In this document: piece by piece, positions 61,831 through 64,000 of the stretch
Numbering within the stretch: position 1 is the first letter of the stretch
How the letters are laid out: the number at the start of each line of letters is the position of its first letter
Source: Brevundimonas lutea
GTDB lineage: Bacteria; Pseudomonadota; Alphaproteobacteria; Caulobacterales; Caulobacteraceae
Assembly (NCBI RefSeq): GCF_003704105.1
Contig: NZ_QUOQ01000005.1
Location: 186,001-250,000 of the forward strand
Direction of reading: 5' to 3'
DNA: 64,000 bases
The notes under the pieces: generated by a model
What the model saw: only the letters and a program-made list of their open reading frames with translations
Database searches by the model: none
What the model was told of the DNA's origin: nothing
Position numbers and translations under genes: made by a program

Positions 61831-62058
61831 TCAGCCCTCCAGCGGGCAGAGGCAGTCGTGCTGGGTAGTGGGGCAGTTCGAGAAGCAGTAGGCGCGTTCA
61901 GGCGATCCTGGCGGCAGTTGCGCGCAGAAGGCCTCGCATTCACAGCGCTGCTGGCAGTCGCCGCCGGGGCCAGGCTGGCACAGGGCGGCCGGAGCCGCGC
62001 CGGCCATGGCCACGCCGGCGATCATCGAGGCCAGGGTGACGGACAGGGTCTTCAACAT
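61831..62058 (-). CDS. Small cysteine-rich secreted protein
   Basis: Protein of 75 residues with a good ribosome-binding site (GGGAGG). The signal peptide MLKTLSVTLASMIAGVAMAG is cleaved near APAALC. The mature 55 residues hold nine cysteines (CQQRCECEAFC, CFSNC, CLC), suggesting a disulfide-knotted or metal-binding module. It is divergent from a ZnuD-like zinc receptor with a Zur-like box between them, so a zinc-related role is plausible. Not a recognised family. Confidence 0.65.
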   Translation of the reverse strand: MLKTLSVTLASMIAGVAMAGAAPAALCQPGPGGDCQQRCECEAFCAQLPPGSPERAYCFSNCPTTQHDCLCPLEG

Positions 62059-62129
62059 AACGATCCTCCCAGAATTGTTGACAACCCAAGATTGCACATA
62101 CTGTTCAGCGCCGCAAACCCGCTTGACCT

Positions 62130-62142
62130 GTTACGGTATAAC
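62130..62142. promoter_or_regulatory. Zur-like box before the ZnuD-like receptor
   Basis: GTTACGGTATAAC matches the Zur consensus GTTATANTATAAC at ten of twelve fixed positions, with outer T/A extending the dyad. It lies 38 bases before the receptor's ATG and 72 bases from the cysteine-rich gene's start, so it could control either or both. The second site of this class in the window, at 51371, is stronger. Confidence 0.65.
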
Positions 62143-62180
62143 ATAGGACAAGATGGCCTCTCCGCTTTCCGAGGTCGCCT

Positions 62181-64000
62181 ATGCCTTTCCGCCCCGCCCT
62201 GCTCGCCGCCGTCAGTCTGTCAGCCGTGGCCGCCGCCACCGCCGCTCACTCTCAGGAGGAACCGGTCACGCGTCTGGACGAGATCGTCGTCACCGCCGAC
62301 CCGCTGGGCCGCCGGGCCAATGAGGTGATCAACAATGTCGCCGTGTTGCGCGGCGACGCCCTGGTGCATCGTCGCCAGTCGACCCTGGGCGAGACGCTGT
62401 CCGGCACGCCGGGCGTCAGCTCGGACACCTTTGGCGGCGGGGCCAGCCGGCCGGTGATCCGCGGCCAGACCTCGCCGCGTGTGCGGGTGCTCAGCGACGG
62501 GGCGGGCCTGACCGACGCCTCGGAGGTGTCGCCCGACCACAATGTCACCGGCGAGCCTCTGTTGCTGGAAGGCGTCGAGATTCTGCGCGGCCCCAGCGCC
62601 CTGATCTATGGCGGCGGCGCCATCGGCGGGGCGGTCAATCTGATCGACAAGAAGGTGCCGACCTCGGTTCCCACCGATGGGATCGACGCCGTCGGCGAGG
62701 CGCGCTTCGGCACGGCCGACGACGAGCGCGCCGGGGTGGTTGGGGCCACCTTCGGGGCCGGGAACCTGGCCTTCCGCCTGGAGGGCGCGGTGCGGCGCAC
62801 CGACGACTATGAGGTTCCATTCTACACGCCGCCGCACGAGGACCACGCGCACGACGGGGAGGATCACGACCACGAAGACGAAGATCACGGCGACGCGGAC
62901 CACGAGGACGAACACGAGGAGGAAGGCTTCGACCGCGTCGAGGGCAGCTTCAACGACACCCGCACCCTGACGGCGGGCGTCAGCTGGATCGGCGCGCGCG
63001 GCTACCTCGGCGCCGCCTTCACCGAGCAGCGCAGTGAGTACGGCCTCCCGGGCCACAGCCATGCGCACGCCGAGTGCGAAGCCCATGTCGACCACCTGCA
63101 CTGCGACGACCATGGCGAAGAGGACGACCACGATCATGACCACGAAGGCGAGGACCACGATCACGAACATGCGGAGGGCGAGGCGCCGCCGGTGATCGAC
63201 CTGCGCAGCCGGCGCCTGGACGTGCGCGGCGAGATCGAGAATCCGATGGCCGGCATCGAGCGCGCTCGCCTGCGCGCCGGCTGGACCGACTACACCCATT
63301 CCGAGATCGAGGGTGGCGAGGTCGGCACCACCTTCAACAACAAGGGCTATGACGGCCGGGTCGAGATCACCCACGCGCCGATCGCCGGCTGGCGCGGCGT
63401 GTTCGGCGGTCAGGCGTCGCGCAGCGACTTCGAGGCGGTCGGCGAGGAGGCCTTCCTGCCCGAGACCATCACCGAAAACCGGGCCCTGTTCCTGATCGAG
63501 GAGAAGGCCTTCGGCGCCCTGCGTCTGGAGGGCGCCATCCGCCAGGAGTGGCAGGACACCTCGGGACCGACCATCGACGACACGGAGCACAGCCCCTTCT
63601 CGATTTCGGCCTCCGCCGCCTATGAACTGGCGCCGGGTTGGACCGTCCAGGGGGTGATCGGACGCTCGGAGCGCGCGCCTACGGCCCAGGAGCTGTTCGC
63701 TGACGGAACCCACATCGCAACCAACACCCTGGAGATCGGCACGCCCACCCTGGACGAGGAAGGCGTGGTGTCCATCGAGGCCAGCCTGAGGAAGACCGAG
63801 GGACCGACCACCTTCTCGATCGGCGCCTACCGGTACGACTATGACGGCTACATCTACGCCAACACCCTGGATCAGTTCGAGGACCTGCGCCTGATCCGCT
63901 ACGACCAGGCCGACGCCGAATTCACCGGGCTGGAGGGAGAGGTGCGGCACGAGTTCAGCGACCTGTTCGCCGGCTCGGTGTTCGGCGACGTGGTCCAGGC
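62181..64000 (+). CDS. ZnuD-like TonB-dependent zinc receptor (3' end outside window)
   Basis: Outer-membrane receptor for high-affinity zinc uptake; 606 codons lie inside the window with no stop. Signal peptide ends near AAHSQEE; the TonB-box region is RLDEIVVTAD; the plug (about 30-160) has LRGPSALIYGGGAIGGAVNL. Two extracellular loops are dense in His, Asp and Glu (about 219-245 and 291-335). The second contains a cysteine pair, Cys299 and Cys308, in an HAECEAHVDHLHC context typical of ZnuD. A Zur-like box precedes it. Confidence 0.9.
   Translation, partial: MPFRPALLAAVSLSAVAAATAAHSQEEPVTRLDEIVVTADPLGRRANEVINNVAVLRGDALVHRRQSTLGETLSGTPGVSSDTFGGGASRPVIRGQTSPRVRVLSDGAGLTDASEVSPDHNVTGEPLLLEGVEILRGPSALIYGGGAIGGAVNLIDKKVPTSVPTDGIDAVGEARFGTADDERAGVVGATFGAGNLAFRLEGAVRRTDDYEVPFYTPPHEDHAHDGEDHDHEDEDHGDADHEDEHEEEGFDRVEGSFNDTRTLTAGVSWIGARGYLGAAFTEQRSEYGLPGHSHAHAECEAHVDHLHCDDHGEEDDHDHDHEGEDHDHEHAEGEAPPVIDLRSRRLDVRGEIENPMAGIERARLRAGWTDYTHSEIEGGEVGTTFNNKGYDGRVEITHAPIAGWRGVFGGQASRSDFEAVGEEAFLPETITENRALFLIEEKAFGALRLEGAIRQEWQDTSGPTIDDTEHSPFSISASAAYELAPGWTVQGVIGRSERAPTAQELFADGTHIATNTLEIGTPTLDEEGVVSIEASLRKTEGPTTFSIGAYRYDYDGYIYANTLDQFEDLRLIRYDQADAEFTGLEGEVRHEFSDLFAGSVFGDVVQ

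Noticed and set aside
1..64000. CRISPR array or tandem-repeat array
   Set aside because: No regularly spaced identical repeats with unique spacers were found; the repeats seen are dispersed pairs and protein-coding pentapeptide repeats.

Overview
The window is very G+C-rich and densely coded, with many ATGA/GTGA start-stop overlaps. Gene content (DUF3126, an FeuNPQ-like two-component set, the alphaproteobacterial ccmIEFH order, long-form dCTP deaminase, GANTC and CtrA-like sites before ftsK) points to an alphaproteobacterium. Caulobacterales, and Brevundimonas in particular, is the best guess. That assignment is inferred from content and style, not from a search. No prophage, integrase, IS transposase, CRISPR array or rRNA was seen. 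One tRNA is present.

Layout. 0-7 kb: DegP/HtrA protease, OmpR-type regulator, histidine kinase and glnE on the + strand. A DUF559 nuclease-like gene flanked by inverted repeats sits between regulator and kinase. 7-12 kb: DUF3126, cysE, NUDIX, nitroreductase, DUF488, intracellular PHA depolymerase and a YgjP metallopeptidase. 12-15.8 kb: an orphan membrane protein, the CoA transferase scoA/scoB with an unlisted 58-residue membrane protein between the subunits, and a Tat/lipoprotein D-amino-acid-oxidase-like protein. 15.8-19.6 kb: a divergent lipid-modification module (COG2907 flavoprotein and DUF1365; CFA-synthase-like and DUF2177). 19.6-27 kb: 5-oxoprolinase, a small membrane protein, succinate-semialdehyde dehydrogenase and an MHS transporter. 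27-34.5 kb: M16 protease, divergent ftsK, M28 peptidase, dCTP deaminase.

34.5-42.7 kb (- strand): FeuN/FeuP/FeuQ-like genes, an uncharacterised helical protein and ccmIEFH. OmpR-type direct repeats lie in the divergent promoter before a small secreted protein. 42.7-47.6 kb: SMR transporter-thiD-nucleotidyltransferase-PhzF on the - strand, and a five-gene ArsR-SRPBCC-SRPBCC-DUF1579-VOC operon on the +. 47.6-51.4 kb: an apparent zinc-starvation operon behind a near-consensus Zur box (membrane protein, CDF transporter, COG0523 GTPase, WD40 protein). A second Zur-like box at 62.1 kb lies between a cysteine-rich secreted protein and a ZnuD-like TonB receptor that runs off the window.

51.4-62 kb: an alpha/beta hydrolase and two paralogous exported methyltransferase-like proteins; an Hsp20 gene with an RpoH-like promoter and a ROSE-like RNA thermometer; two tandem pentapeptide-repeat proteins; a RibD-like deaminase with a collapsed reductase; gpmA; small stress-type proteins; tRNA-Arg(CCU); and a FucP/GluP-type sugar transporter. 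The strongest leads are the DUF559/inverted-repeat cassette, the zinc operon with its WD40-GTPase pair, the thermometer, the scoA-scoB microprotein and the exported methyltransferases.
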